In this document: piece by piece, positions 51,522 to 61,000 of the stretch
Position numbering within the stretch: position 1 is the stretch's first letter
How the letters are laid out: every line of letters begins with the position of its first letter
Source: an uncultured Pseudomonadota bacterium
GTDB taxonomy: Bacteria > Myxococcota_A > UBA796 > GCA-2862545
Direction of reading: 5' to 3'
Assembly: GCA_913061235.1 (NCBI GenBank)
Contig: CAJXTB010000003.1
Location: 310,001-374,000 of the forward strand
DNA: 64,000 nucleotides
Made by a program: the position numbers and the translations under genes
The notes under the pieces: model-generated
Databases searched by the model: none
The model's input: only the letters and a program-made list of their open reading frames with translations
Told to the model about the DNA's origin: nothing

Positions 51522-51922
51522 GGCTGAGCTCCCGTTGCGACCCACTGGGCAAGCATGACTTGCTCCACAATGCTGAGCTTGACCTCGGCGCCGGGCGGCA
51601 TGGAGAGCGTCTTCCATGGTTCACACGGGACGTCCGAACCATTGCCCGCTTCGGGAAGCAGGTCTGCTGAGTACACGTCCACAACGTCGTCTCCGACAGA
51701 GGTACAGGTAGACGACACGCGAGCCCCACGAGCCCCCAGGTAGGTGTCCAGTTCGACACCGCCATCTAGGGTTCCATCGCGCTCATGGCAGCGCACGCAG
51801 TGCTGCTCAAGAATGGGCGCTACGTCCGCCGAAAAGCTGGGTGTCGCAGGAACGCTGTCGGCCATTACCGCAGCGATGTCTGGTGCGCAGGCCGCCAAGA
51901 ACAGTAGTGGAAACACCCTCAT
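51518..51922 (-). CDS. c-type cytochrome lipoprotein, single haem site
   Basis: 134 residues from the ATG at 51922, inside the previous gene's stop. Signal with lipobox FLAACAPD. The haem site is HCVRCHERDG (CxxCH), in the arrangement FSADVAPILEQHCVRCHERD typical of planctomycete-type cytochromes. Met in SMPPGAEVKLS is a candidate distal ligand, and two further Cys (TCTS, PCEP) may form a disulphide. It should be tethered to a membrane in the periplasm and could pass electrons to or from the barrel protein. Confidence 0.85.
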   Translation of the reverse strand: MRVFPLLFLAACAPDIAAVMADSVPATPSFSADVAPILEQHCVRCHERDGTLDGGVELDTYLGARGARVSSTCTSVGDDVVDVYSADLLPEAGNGSDVPCEPWKTLSMPPGAEVKLSIVEQVMLAQWVATGAQP

Positions 51923-52260
51923 TCGGTTCTCCCGGACCACTCTTGGTCATGGCAGGTCCAGCAGCTCGGCCCGTCTGACCCGTGCAGGCTTCGGTCAACA
52001 TCTTGCGCCTGGCTGTAGTCATTGTCACCGTGACAGCCAGCAGCGTCGCACGACAAGTCCGCACGGTCCGGACGTCCAATTGGACACGGAACGTCATCGC
52101 CCGTTGCAGGGTCCGAGCACAGAAACGGCCGCTCGTATCCACGCGCGTGGAGAAAACCGTCCTCTCGTTGGTCGTGGGCCGGCTCAGATGGTGGACTAAA
52201 ATCCCGCGATTGGCAGGCGACCAAGGCCATGATGCCAAACCAGACTGCCAAAATCCGCAT
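51919..52260 (-). CDS. Small multi-Cys lipoprotein with c-type haem sites
   Basis: 113 residues from the ATG at 52260. Lipobox LVACQS. Two candidate haem sites, CDAAGCH (a C-x4-C-H variant) and the canonical CWTCH, plus a Cys pair (LCSDPATGDDVPC) earlier. The segment DYSQAQDVDRSLHGSDGPSC between the sites resembles multihaem proteins with extra His. First gene of the three-gene haem operon; its stop overlaps the next ATG. Export through Sec and maturation by the Ccm or Ccs system would be needed; no such genes are in the window. Confidence 0.78.
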   Translation of the reverse strand: MRILAVWFGIMALVACQSRDFSPPSEPAHDQREDGFLHARGYERPFLCSDPATGDDVPCPIGRPDRADLSCDAAGCHGDNDYSQAQDVDRSLHGSDGPSCWTCHDQEWSGRTE

Positions 52261-52299
52261 ACGTCCCCCGCCCAAACCGTGGCGCCGGGCCCACAGACT

Positions 52300-53439
52300 C
52301 TACACGACGGGTCGGCTGCCAGCTTGCTCCCCCAGCCAGCGCGCCAGTGCCACAGCGTTGCCCAGACGGTCGGCGGCACGGCCACGAACCGCTAAAACCG
52401 GCGTCTGTAGTCCTTCACGAGCGACCATCTCATCGGCTCGTCCACGGGAGTCACGACGCACATTTCCATACACGGACTTCAGCCGAATTACCCGCTGTGC
52501 ATCCCCCAAACGTGCCAGCGCCGCCTCTACGGTCGCAAAGCTCCAGGCGACCAACAGATCGGTCGGACGAACGAACTCCGCCCACGCCTGCGCCATAGAC
52601 GTTGCATCCGAGGCCGTGCGAACTGCCTCCTCTGAGATGCCCAGCCGCTGCATCTGACACTCGTCGGGCATCACCCGGACCTGCCCCAGAACATCGAAGG
52701 TCTCGCCCGTTGCAATGCGAACCGCCGTGAGCTGAAGCACATCCCGGTCGTCCGCGCGAACATGACCTTTTGGCGGGGTTGTCTCGGCGTACAACACCAC
52801 CACGTCGCCGGGACGATTGTGAAGCTGCTCCGCAAGAGCCAGACGATTGCGCTTGACCCGTCTTGGGCTCGCATCCGCAGACTTGTCGCGGTTGACCTGG
52901 CTCGACACCAGCGCATGAAAGCCAGCCAACATGTTCGGAATGCTCGCGTTGTCCGGCTCGACCAGAGCGAGTGCTGCCGCGATGGATTCCACAGACGACA
53001 AGCAGTGTTCGGCCGGCTCTCGCCGAATCGCGTAGGCGCTCGGCTCGGTCGGTGACAGCGAGACCGTCGGCAACGCACGAAGCCACGCATGCCGTTTGTA
53101 CATGCCCTTTGCGTGGGGCCACGTACCATCGAGAACCACCAGCCGGGTGGGGCGCTCATCCGGCGCCAGAGTGCCGAGGTCCACAGCATCCGGCCCTGGG
53201 TAGAGCAATGCCGTACCGGGTGGGAACTGCGGGTCCGCCATTTCTCCGTCCCAGGCAATCACCAGCTCACAGCGGTCGAGAGCCAGCTCGGCAATTCGCG
53301 CCGTATTGAACGGATGATGCCGCTCGCGCATGTGCTGAACGATGGTCACCGGGGTGCGGTTGGGCACAGCAACAATGGCCGCGCACAAGCACACGGACTC
53401 AGGTCGACGACACCGTGTACACATCTGTCTAGCCACCAT
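52300..53439 (-). CDS. DTW-domain tRNA modification enzyme with an extra exonuclease-like domain
   Basis: 379 residues from the ATG at 53439 (GTG at 53436 is also possible; a GGAGGG lies right before). Residues about 1-200 are a DTW domain: Zn-type CTRCRRPESVCLC, then VQHMRERHHPFNTARI, and VVLDGTWPHAKGM holding the signature D-x-T-W. These enzymes add 3-amino-3-carboxypropyl to uridine in tRNA using SAM. The C-terminal 170 residues look like a decayed DEDD exonuclease (VVVLYAETTPP, VLQLTAVRIATGETFDVLGQ, DLLVAWSFATVEAALARLG), but the first acidic pair is AET instead of DxE, so nuclease activity is doubtful. Divergent from the UvrA-like gene. Confidence 0.75.
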   Translation of the reverse strand: MVARQMCTRCRRPESVCLCAAIVAVPNRTPVTIVQHMRERHHPFNTARIAELALDRCELVIAWDGEMADPQFPPGTALLYPGPDAVDLGTLAPDERPTRLVVLDGTWPHAKGMYKRHAWLRALPTVSLSPTEPSAYAIRREPAEHCLSSVESIAAALALVEPDNASIPNMLAGFHALVSSQVNRDKSADASPRRVKRNRLALAEQLHNRPGDVVVLYAETTPPKGHVRADDRDVLQLTAVRIATGETFDVLGQVRVMPDECQMQRLGISEEAVRTASDATSMAQAWAEFVRPTDLLVAWSFATVEAALARLGDAQRVIRLKSVYGNVRRDSRGRADEMVAREGLQTPVLAVRGRAADRLGNAVALARWLGEQAGSRPVV

Positions 53440-53509
53440 CCCTCCGTGGCGCGTCCGTATCGCGTTCACACCGTTAGGCCGTCCCTCAGAGCCCCCAAGT
53501 GAGAACTCG

Positions 53510-56500
53510 ATGCGACACATCAAAGTACGCGGTGCCCGAGACAACAATCTGAAGGGCATCGACCTCGACATTCCCTTGGGCCACTGGACGGCGGTGACCG
53601 GACCCTCGGGGTCGGGCAAGAGCACGCTGGTCTTCGACACCATCGTCCGTGAAGGTCAGCGGCGTTTCTTGGGCAACTTGTCGAGTAAAGCCCGTCAGTA
53701 CCTGGGCAAGCTCGGCCGCGCGGATGTCGACCATCTCGACCCTGTACCCGCCGCTATCGCCATTGGAGCGGGAACCTTCCGGGCCCACGCCCGGTCCACC
53801 GTAGGAACCCTCACTGGCGCTTTGGACCTGTTGCGGCTTCTCTATGCCCGACAAGCCGTGAGCCCAGACGGCACCGCCCTCACCCGCAGTCACTTCTCCT
53901 TCAACCACACGACCGGCCAGTGCCCAGCGTGCGCTGGACTCGGTATCGAAGACCACGTTGACCCCGAGCTGATTGTCGCAGACGCAACCAAGAGCATTCG
54001 CGAGGGCGCTCTCGTTCCTACACTAGCCAACGGCTACACGGTGTACAGCCAGGTCACGCTCGACGTGATGAACGACATCTGTGCGGCCCACGACTTCGAC
54101 GTAGACACACCGTGGCAGGCACTCAGCGACGCGCAACACCACGTCATCTTCTACGGCACCCAAGCCCTGACCGTCCCCTTCGGCAAGCACAGCATTGAGT
54201 CGCGCATGAAGTGGGCTGGCATCACCGCACGCCCGCGGGAAGAGGGCTTCTACAAGGGTCTCGTTCCGGTCATTGCCGAGACGCTCAAGCGCAATCGCAA
54301 CCCCAATATCCTTCGATTTGTGCGCTCCATTCCTTGCTCTGTTTGTGATGGTAGCCGCCTCGGCCCCACAGGACGCAACGCACACATCAACGGCCTGACC
54401 CTCCCTGACCTTCTCGCGTTGCCCATCGACGAGTTCCCCACCCTGCTCCACAGCAGCGAGGTGTTTAAAGCCTTGTGGCCGAGCTTAGAGCCCCGCATTG
54501 GAACCCTCGCAGAGCTCGACCTGGGACACCTAAGCCTCGACCGCACCTCCGCGAGCCTGTCCGACGGCGAAGCCCAGAGAGTACGCCTCGTCGCACAGGT
54601 CTCGGCCAACTTGTCCGGTGTTCTGTACGCCTTCGACGAACCCACTCTCGGTGTACATCCAACAGACCAAGCCGGACTCGCGATTCTATTGGGGAGGCTA
54701 CGCGACCGGGGCAACACCGTCCTGACCGTCGAGCACGACCCAGACATGGTCCGACGCGCCGACCACTGGATTGACATTGGTCCTGCTGGCGGAACGGGTG
54801 GCGGCGAAGTGCAGTACGCCGGCGACGTGACAGAAAACCCGCTCGGCGTGGTGCCCGAGCCACGAACACCTCGCCCGTGGACCCAAGAAATCACGCTCAG
54901 TGGAGCGACGCTTCACAACCTCAAAGACGCGTCGCTGAAAGTACCTCTCGGGGTCTTGACCGTTCTGCGTGGGCGTTCTGGAGCCGGAAAGACCTCGCTG
55001 GTTCGCGGTACCTTCTTGCCGGCCCTTCTCGGCGAGCGCGGCGGCCCATTCACGTCACTACGCGGCGTCCCAGAAGGACTGGTGGTTCATGCGGTGGACG
55101 CCACTCCCATCGGACGAACCCCACGCAGCACGCCAGCAACATGGAGCGGGCTGTTCGACCGCATCCGCAAGCGCTTTGCCAAGGCCTCGGGTCTAGGTGC
55201 CAGCACATTCTCGCACAACACAGCGAAGGGACGCTGCACCCACTGTGAAGGCCTAGGCGTGGAGCGCATCACGCTGCATCTGCTGGAGGACGCCACCACA
55301 ACCTGCCCGGTCTGTAACGGGGGTCGATACCGCAGTGATGTGCTCAATACGCGGATCTGGGACCTGAACATCGCACAGGTACTCCAGCTCACTGCAGACG
55401 ACGCCTGCACCGTGTTTTCCGCAGACGACGACCTGCTGCCCACCGTCGCCGCCATGGTTCAGCTTGGCCTCGGCTACCTGACCCTAGGCCAGTCTTCCAC
55501 GACGCTGTCCCGCGGTGAAGCCCAGCGCCTCAAGCTCGCAACCCTCTTGGCAAAGCCGAGCCGCGGTACCCGAGTCGTCATCTTGGACGAGCCAGACCGC
55601 GGCCTGCACCCCACCGATGTGGGCCGTCTTCTGTCCGCCATCGACGACCTCACCCAAGCCGGAACCACCGTCCTGGCCATCTCTCACCACCGTCATGTGT
55701 GGGCCGCGGCGGACAACTTGGTGACCATCAACGCAGGCCTCTGCCCAACCCAGCCGCGCGGCGCCCGTCTGCAGACGTCCGAGACCTATGCGCCAGATGC
55801 CCCGTGCAAGAGCAAAGACACCACACTGCTCGGCGTTCGTACAAACGGACTCGACCTGCCGTCCGTCTCCTTCCGCCGCGACCGCGTCACCGTTGTCACC
55901 GGCCCGTCTGGCTGCGGAAAGTCGTCGCTGGTCTTTGGTACCTTGGCCGCAGAAGCACAGCGACGCTTCGCCGAGAGCCTGCCCTTCGCTGCACGCCGAA
56001 TGATGCGACGGGTCCAGCGCGCCGACCTCGACCACGCGATTGGTTTGACCCCAACCCTCGCCCTACAGCAGCGAATCGACGACCGCCCAGGACGCCGGTC
56101 TACTGTGGCAACCCTCACCGAGGTGGGGCCATTGCTTCGCCTCTTGTGGTCACGGACCGGGACCGTGGATGGACAACCTACGGCGTTGACCCTGGCCCAC
56201 TTCTCCCCCAACCAGACCATTGGTGCCTGCCCCGACTGCTCCGGGCTCGGCACACAGCCCAAAGCCGCTGTAGAGCGATTGGTCACTGACCCAGCGCTGT
56301 CCTTGTTCGGTGGCGCCATGGGTAAGACGCGCCCCGGACGCTTCTTCGGCGAGCCAGGCGGTCAGTACGCCGCAACCCTTCGCGCCGCGGCACCGCAGGT
56401 TGACTGGGACGTGCCATTCAACGCACTCAGCGACGCCGCCAAGGACATTGCTCTGAACGGAAGTGGCGAGCAAGAGCTGTCCGTTGTGTGGACCTACACC

Positions 56501-58039
56501 CGCGGCAAGCGTATTGGAGAGCATCGCTTTACCGGACCCTGGGTCGGTCTATTTGCTCTGGTCGAGACCGAAGCGGTCAACCGCACCAACGCAAGAGCCG
56601 CCGCCGAGTGGCAAGCACCGCTTGTCGACACCCCGTGTACACGCTGCGACGGACAGCGCTTGAGCGCCCAGGCACGCGCCGTCACCGTAGACGGCCTGAC
56701 CCTACCCGACCTCTTGGCACTGCCGCTGAGCGCATTTCCACCCAATCTCGCCTCCGCCGTTCCCGCCATTGGCGAGCAGCTGCGTTCGCGCATTGACGAC
56801 CTGTGCAGCCTCGGACTCGACCATACATCGCTCGACCGCCGAAGCGATTCGTTGTCCACCGGAGAGCTACAGCGCGTCCGCCTCGCCGGCATCCTTCGCT
56901 CGGGCCTCACCGGCACAACGCTGGTGCTGGACGAGCCCGATTCCAGGCTACACGCCACCGACGTTGAACAGCTCGCGCAGCGAACAAAGACCCTCGCTGA
57001 GGCCGGGAATACCGTGGTCGTCGTCAGCCACAGGCAGACCACGCGAGCCCACGCCGACCATGAGCTGCAGCTGGCACCCGCACCAACGGTCACACCCGCG
57101 GCTCCCGTCGCGGTTCATGCCTTCCCCATCGTGCTGAAGGGGTGCCACGCGCACACCCTCAAAGACATCGACATTGCCCTGCCAGAGTCTGGCATCGTCG
57201 CCGTCACAGGAGTGTCCGGAAGCGGCAAGAGCAGCCTTGTCTTTGAGGTTCTCGCCGCCTCAGCCACAGCACAGCGGCCCGTGCGCTGTCGACAGACCAC
57301 TGGCCTCGACCGCTTCAGTCGGGTCGTCTCGAGTCGCAGCACGCGCACCGACCCCCTCACCGCTCTACGACTCCTTCCAGCGCTACAGTCGGTGTTCGCG
57401 GCGGCCACGTCACTCTCCAAAGCCTCATTCTCGTTCCGAAGCAGCAAAGGCGCCTGTCCAGTGTGCAAGGGCGCAGGCATCGAGCGAGTTGCCATGGACG
57501 GACTGGGCGACCTGGCCTTGCCCTGTGCGGGTTGCGACGGCGCTCGCTACCGTGCCCAAGTGCTCACCGAGCGCTGGCAGGGCCTGACCATCGCAGAGGC
57601 GCTTGCAAAGCGTATCGACGTCTTCCCTCACAGCAACAACAAGACCCTCGACCGCGCCATTGCCGTGCTGACCAAGGTGGGGCTTGGTCACCTGTCCCTC
57701 GGCCGACGCCCGGGAACCCTCTCGGGCGGAGAAGTGCAGCGTCTGCGGCTCGCTGAGGTGTTGCTCACAAAGCGAACCGGGCCGCACCTCATCGTTGTGG
57801 ACGAACCTGGTCGTGGCCTTCACGACAGCGACATTGCAGCACTCACCCACGTCTACCGAGAGCTGGCGGACGCGGGCGACCTAGTGGTGTTCACCGCACA
57901 CCGCTTGAGCGTGATTCGCAGCGCCGACCATGTCATCGATCTCGGGCCCGGCTCTGGGCCGAACGGCGGATGTGTCGTCGAGACAGGCCCCGCCGCAGCA
58001 CTCCACATCGGTGCCACGGCGAGAGCGCTGAGTCGCTAG
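53510..58039 (+). CDS. Double-length UvrA-like ATPase with four nucleotide-binding domains
   Basis: 1,509 residues from the ATG at 53510. Two complete UvrA-like halves lie in one chain. Walker A motifs are GPSGSGKST (about 31), GRSGAGKTS (489), GPSGCGKSS (799) and GVSGSGKSS (1235); ABC signatures are LSDGEAQRVRL (350), LSRGEAQRLKL (666), LSTGELQRVRL (1115) and LSGGEVQRLRL (1405). Eight zinc-ribbon halves (CPACAGLG, CSVCDGSRLG, CTHCEGLG, CPVCNGGRY, CPDCSGLG, CTRCDGQRL, CPVCKGAG, CAGCDGARY) are spaced as in UvrA. Each half is about 750 residues against 940 for E. coli UvrA, so the UvrB-binding insertion is probably short or missing. It is likely a UvrA2-type DNA-damage or resistance protein acting without UvrB, though this is inference. 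Confidence 0.92.
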   Translation: MRHIKVRGARDNNLKGIDLDIPLGHWTAVTGPSGSGKSTLVFDTIVREGQRRFLGNLSSKARQYLGKLGRADVDHLDPVPAAIAIGAGTFRAHARSTVGTLTGALDLLRLLYARQAVSPDGTALTRSHFSFNHTTGQCPACAGLGIEDHVDPELIVADATKSIREGALVPTLANGYTVYSQVTLDVMNDICAAHDFDVDTPWQALSDAQHHVIFYGTQALTVPFGKHSIESRMKWAGITARPREEGFYKGLVPVIAETLKRNRNPNILRFVRSIPCSVCDGSRLGPTGRNAHINGLTLPDLLALPIDEFPTLLHSSEVFKALWPSLEPRIGTLAELDLGHLSLDRTSASLSDGEAQRVRLVAQVSANLSGVLYAFDEPTLGVHPTDQAGLAILLGRLRDRGNTVLTVEHDPDMVRRADHWIDIGPAGGTGGGEVQYAGDVTENPLGVVPEPRTPRPWTQEITLSGATLHNLKDASLKVPLGVLTVLRGRSGAGKTSLVRGTFLPALLGERGGPFTSLRGVPEGLVVHAVDATPIGRTPRSTPATWSGLFDRIRKRFAKASGLGASTFSHNTAKGRCTHCEGLGVERITLHLLEDATTTCPVCNGGRYRSDVLNTRIWDLNIAQVLQLTADDACTVFSADDDLLPTVAAMVQLGLGYLTLGQSSTTLSRGEAQRLKLATLLAKPSRGTRVVILDEPDRGLHPTDVGRLLSAIDDLTQAGTTVLAISHHRHVWAAADNLVTINAGLCPTQPRGARLQTSETYAPDAPCKSKDTTLLGVRTNGLDLPSVSFRRDRVTVVTGPSGCGKSSLVFGTLAAEAQRRFAESLPFAARRMMRRVQRADLDHAIGLTPTLALQQRIDDRPGRRSTVATLTEVGPLLRLLWSRTGTVDGQPTALTLAHFSPNQTIGACPDCSGLGTQPKAAVERLVTDPALSLFGGAMGKTRPGRFFGEPGGQYAATLRAAAPQVDWDVPFNALSDAAKDIALNGSGEQELSVVWTYTRGKRIGEHRFTGPWVGLFALVETEAVNRTNARAAAEWQAPLVDTPCTRCDGQRLSAQARAVTVDGLTLPDLLALPLSAFPPNLASAVPAIGEQLRSRIDDLCSLGLDHTSLDRRSDSLSTGELQRVRLAGILRSGLTGTTLVLDEPDSRLHATDVEQLAQRTKTLAEAGNTVVVVSHRQTTRAHADHELQLAPAPTVTPAAPVAVHAFPIVLKGCHAHTLKDIDIALPESGIVAVTGVSGSGKSSLVFEVLAASATAQRPVRCRQTTGLDRFSRVVSSRSTRTDPLTALRLLPALQSVFAAATSLSKASFSFRSSKGACPVCKGAGIERVAMDGLGDLALPCAGCDGARYRAQVLTERWQGLTIAEALAKRIDVFPHSNNKTLDRAIAVLTKVGLGHLSLGRRPGTLSGGEVQRLRLAEVLLTKRTGPHLIVVDEPGRGLHDSDIAALTHVYRELADAGDLVVFTAHRLSVIRSADHVIDLGPGSGPNGGCVVETGPAAALHIGATARALSR

Positions 58040-61000
58040 CTACGCAGTCCGACGACGGCGGCGCAGTGCCAACGGAAGCAGTCCAAGGACAAGCCAGCCC
58101 GCGTTCTGCCCGCCGGAGTCGCAGCCACAGCCGCCTTGAACGATACCGTCATCTTCGCTGTCCGCGTCGGTATCGGCGTCGGTATCGGCGTCGGTATCAG
58201 GCTCGTCGGACAGTGCGATGACGCCGTCACAGTCTTCGTCTACGGCATTGTCTTCGATCTCGTCGGCGGCGGGATTGATGTCAGCATTGCTGTCGTCACA
58301 GTCGGTACCGTCAGACGAAGCGCCATCCGTCTCTTCACAGGCGCCGGCATCGGTCAGGATGGGGGCAGCATCCGGGTCACCGAAGCCGTCTCCATCAAGG
58401 TCGACGAAGCACGAGATGAGGCCGTCACAGTCGGCATCGATACCCGAGCCCACAACGTCTGTCCCGTCGGGAGAGATGCTGTCGTCGGTGTCGTCGCAGT
58501 CGCCTTGGGTGGCGGTCTCACCGGGGTCTTCACAGTCTGCGTCGTCCGAAGCGACAACCGCACCGTCATCGGCAGCGAAGCCGTCACCGTCGTCATCCGC
58601 AAAGCACTCCCACTCGCCATTGCAGTCTTCATCGACGTCGTTGCCAGGCACCTCAACAGCGCCTGGGTAGACGGTGTCGTCGGCGTCGTTGCAGTCCCCT
58701 GCGACTGACGACGTGGTCTCGGTGTCACACGAGTCACCAGTCAGGCTGATCTCGATCTGGGCAATGTCGCCAAAACCATCACCGTCCGCATCTGCAAAGC
58801 AGGTGATGCTGCCGTCACAGTCGGCGTCTACCGGAATGCCGACCGTGTCCATTCCATCGGGGTTGATGCTCGCGTTGGTGTCGTCGCAGTCGAGCTCGTT
58901 GGGCGATTCGCCATCATCCGAACAGCTGTTGTTGCTGCTCGGGAGGGTGTCGCTCACGCCGTAGTCGTCGCCGTCTGCATCTACAAAGCAGTCCCACGAC
59001 GCATCGCAGTTCTCGTCGACGCTGTTGCCGGCAATCTCTGAGGCATCGGGGTTGATGGCAACGCTGTCGTCGTCACAGTCCAACGCGTTGGTAGACTCGC
59101 CGTCATCCGTACACACATCGTCATCACTGGCGACGGTAGCGGTCGTTCCGTAGTCATCGCCGTCTGTGTCTACGAAGCAGTCCCATGAAGCGTCGCAGTT
59201 CTCGTCCACGCTGTTGCCGGCAAGCTCCGCGGCATCCGGGTTGATGTTGTCGTTGGTGTCGTCACAGTCGAGCTCGTTGGGGGACTCGCCGTCATCTGAG
59301 CAGCTGTTGTTGAGACTGGCCACTGTGTCGCTCACACCAAAGTCATCGGCGTCAGCGTCTACGAAACAGTCCCAGGAGTCATCGCAGTCTTCGTCCACGC
59401 TGTTGCCGGCAATCTCTGCGGCATCGGGGCTGATGGCCGGATTGGTGTCGTCACAGTCCAGGGCGGAGGTGGACTCGCCGTCATCCGTACACACACCGTC
59501 GTCACTGGCGACAGTGTCGGTCGTGCCGTAGTCGTCGCCGTCCGCATCTACATAGCAGTCCCATGAGGCGTCGCAGTTCTCGTCTACGCTGTTGCCTGCC
59601 AGCTCGGCGGCATCGGGGTTGATGGCCGGATTGGTGTCGTCACAGTCTAGGTCGTTCGGTGCCTCCAGTGAGTCACCGCACGAGTCGTTGGCACTGGGCC
59701 GAATGACGGACGTACCAAAGTTGTCGCCATCCGAGTCAGTGTAGCAATCCCAGGAATCATCGCAGTCTTCGTCAACGGTGTTGCCCGCAATCTCTATAAC
59801 ATCGGGATTGATGGAGGCATCGCCGTCATTGCAGTCGTCGGTGTTGGTGGCCTCTCCGTCATCGAGACAAGAGCCATTCGGGCTGGTGACGACCACGCTA
59901 ATGCCGTAGTTGTCGCCGTCTACGTCTGTCCAGCAGTCCCACGAGGCGTCGCAGTCTTCGTCAACCGTGTTGCCGGCAATCTCACTGGCATCGGGGTTGA
60001 TGTCTGCATTGGTGTCGTCACAGTCTGAGCTGTCGTCCACATGCCCCTCTAGGGAGTCCGCGCAGGTCTCGTCAGGCACTGCTGGGTCGCCAAAACCGTC
60101 ACCGTCCGTGTCCGCGTAGAAGGTGTTCAGCGGCAAGTCTTCATCGACGTCGTCGTCACAGTCGTTGTCGACGCCATCGCAGGCCTCCACCGCCTCGGGG
60201 CTGTTCGACGCGCTTGAGTCGTCACAGTCCGGAGTTCCGCCGGCTGGGACCGACCCGCTCGGTACCGAACAGGAGGTGAACGCGGTGCTCGGGTTGCCGT
60301 AGCCATCTCCGTCCGAGTCCCGCCAATACAGTTGCGAACTGGTAATCGCGGCATCCTCATCGTCACAATCTAGGCCGCCGAGCAATCGGCTCATGAATCC
60401 ATCATCATCACGGTCGACAACGCGGCAGCCGGCGCCGGGCCCTCGAAAGATGGCGTAGTGGTCAGCGAGTGTGGTCCCGGACCAAGAAATAGCGCCCCAG
60501 TCGCGACGATTGTTCAAGCCGGCCCCTGCAAGCACGGACATTGAGACAAGTCCACTTGCCCCTGGACCGATGGAGATGGGTGCCGAGCGCCACACCAACT
60601 CTAGGTCTCCGCTCGCCCCATCCGGGTCCAAGAGAAGTGCTTCCGGGTCTTCACCCGGCGCTAAGAACCCAACGGAGTCCCCTTCCTCACAGGCGTAGTA
60701 GCCCATGGTGATATTGCTTGCTTCACCCATGGCAATCGCCCAGTTCGGAAAGCCCCAATCATTCGAGTCATAGACATCATTGACCGTGTTCTCATCCCCA
60801 GTGAGAGCTTCATCGATCTCGGGGTCCGACGCATGGAACACCCGCAGGTCCGAGATGGGGGTGTCTCCCACGTTCTCGAACTCAAAACCAATGCCGTAGC
60901 TTCGCAGGTACCACAGCTGCGACCCGTCAATGCCACGCGCCGCAGTCTCGCCCTTGCGCATCACCAAGCCGCTGTTGGACCCGCGGAATGCGCCCGACGT

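Noticed and set aside
58136-58708. Plus-strand frame rich in Val and Gly opposite the MopE-like gene
   Set aside because: It arises from the complement of Asp/Gly-rich repeats (GAC read backward as GTC). The minus strand carries signal peptide, Cys repeats and C-terminal signal.
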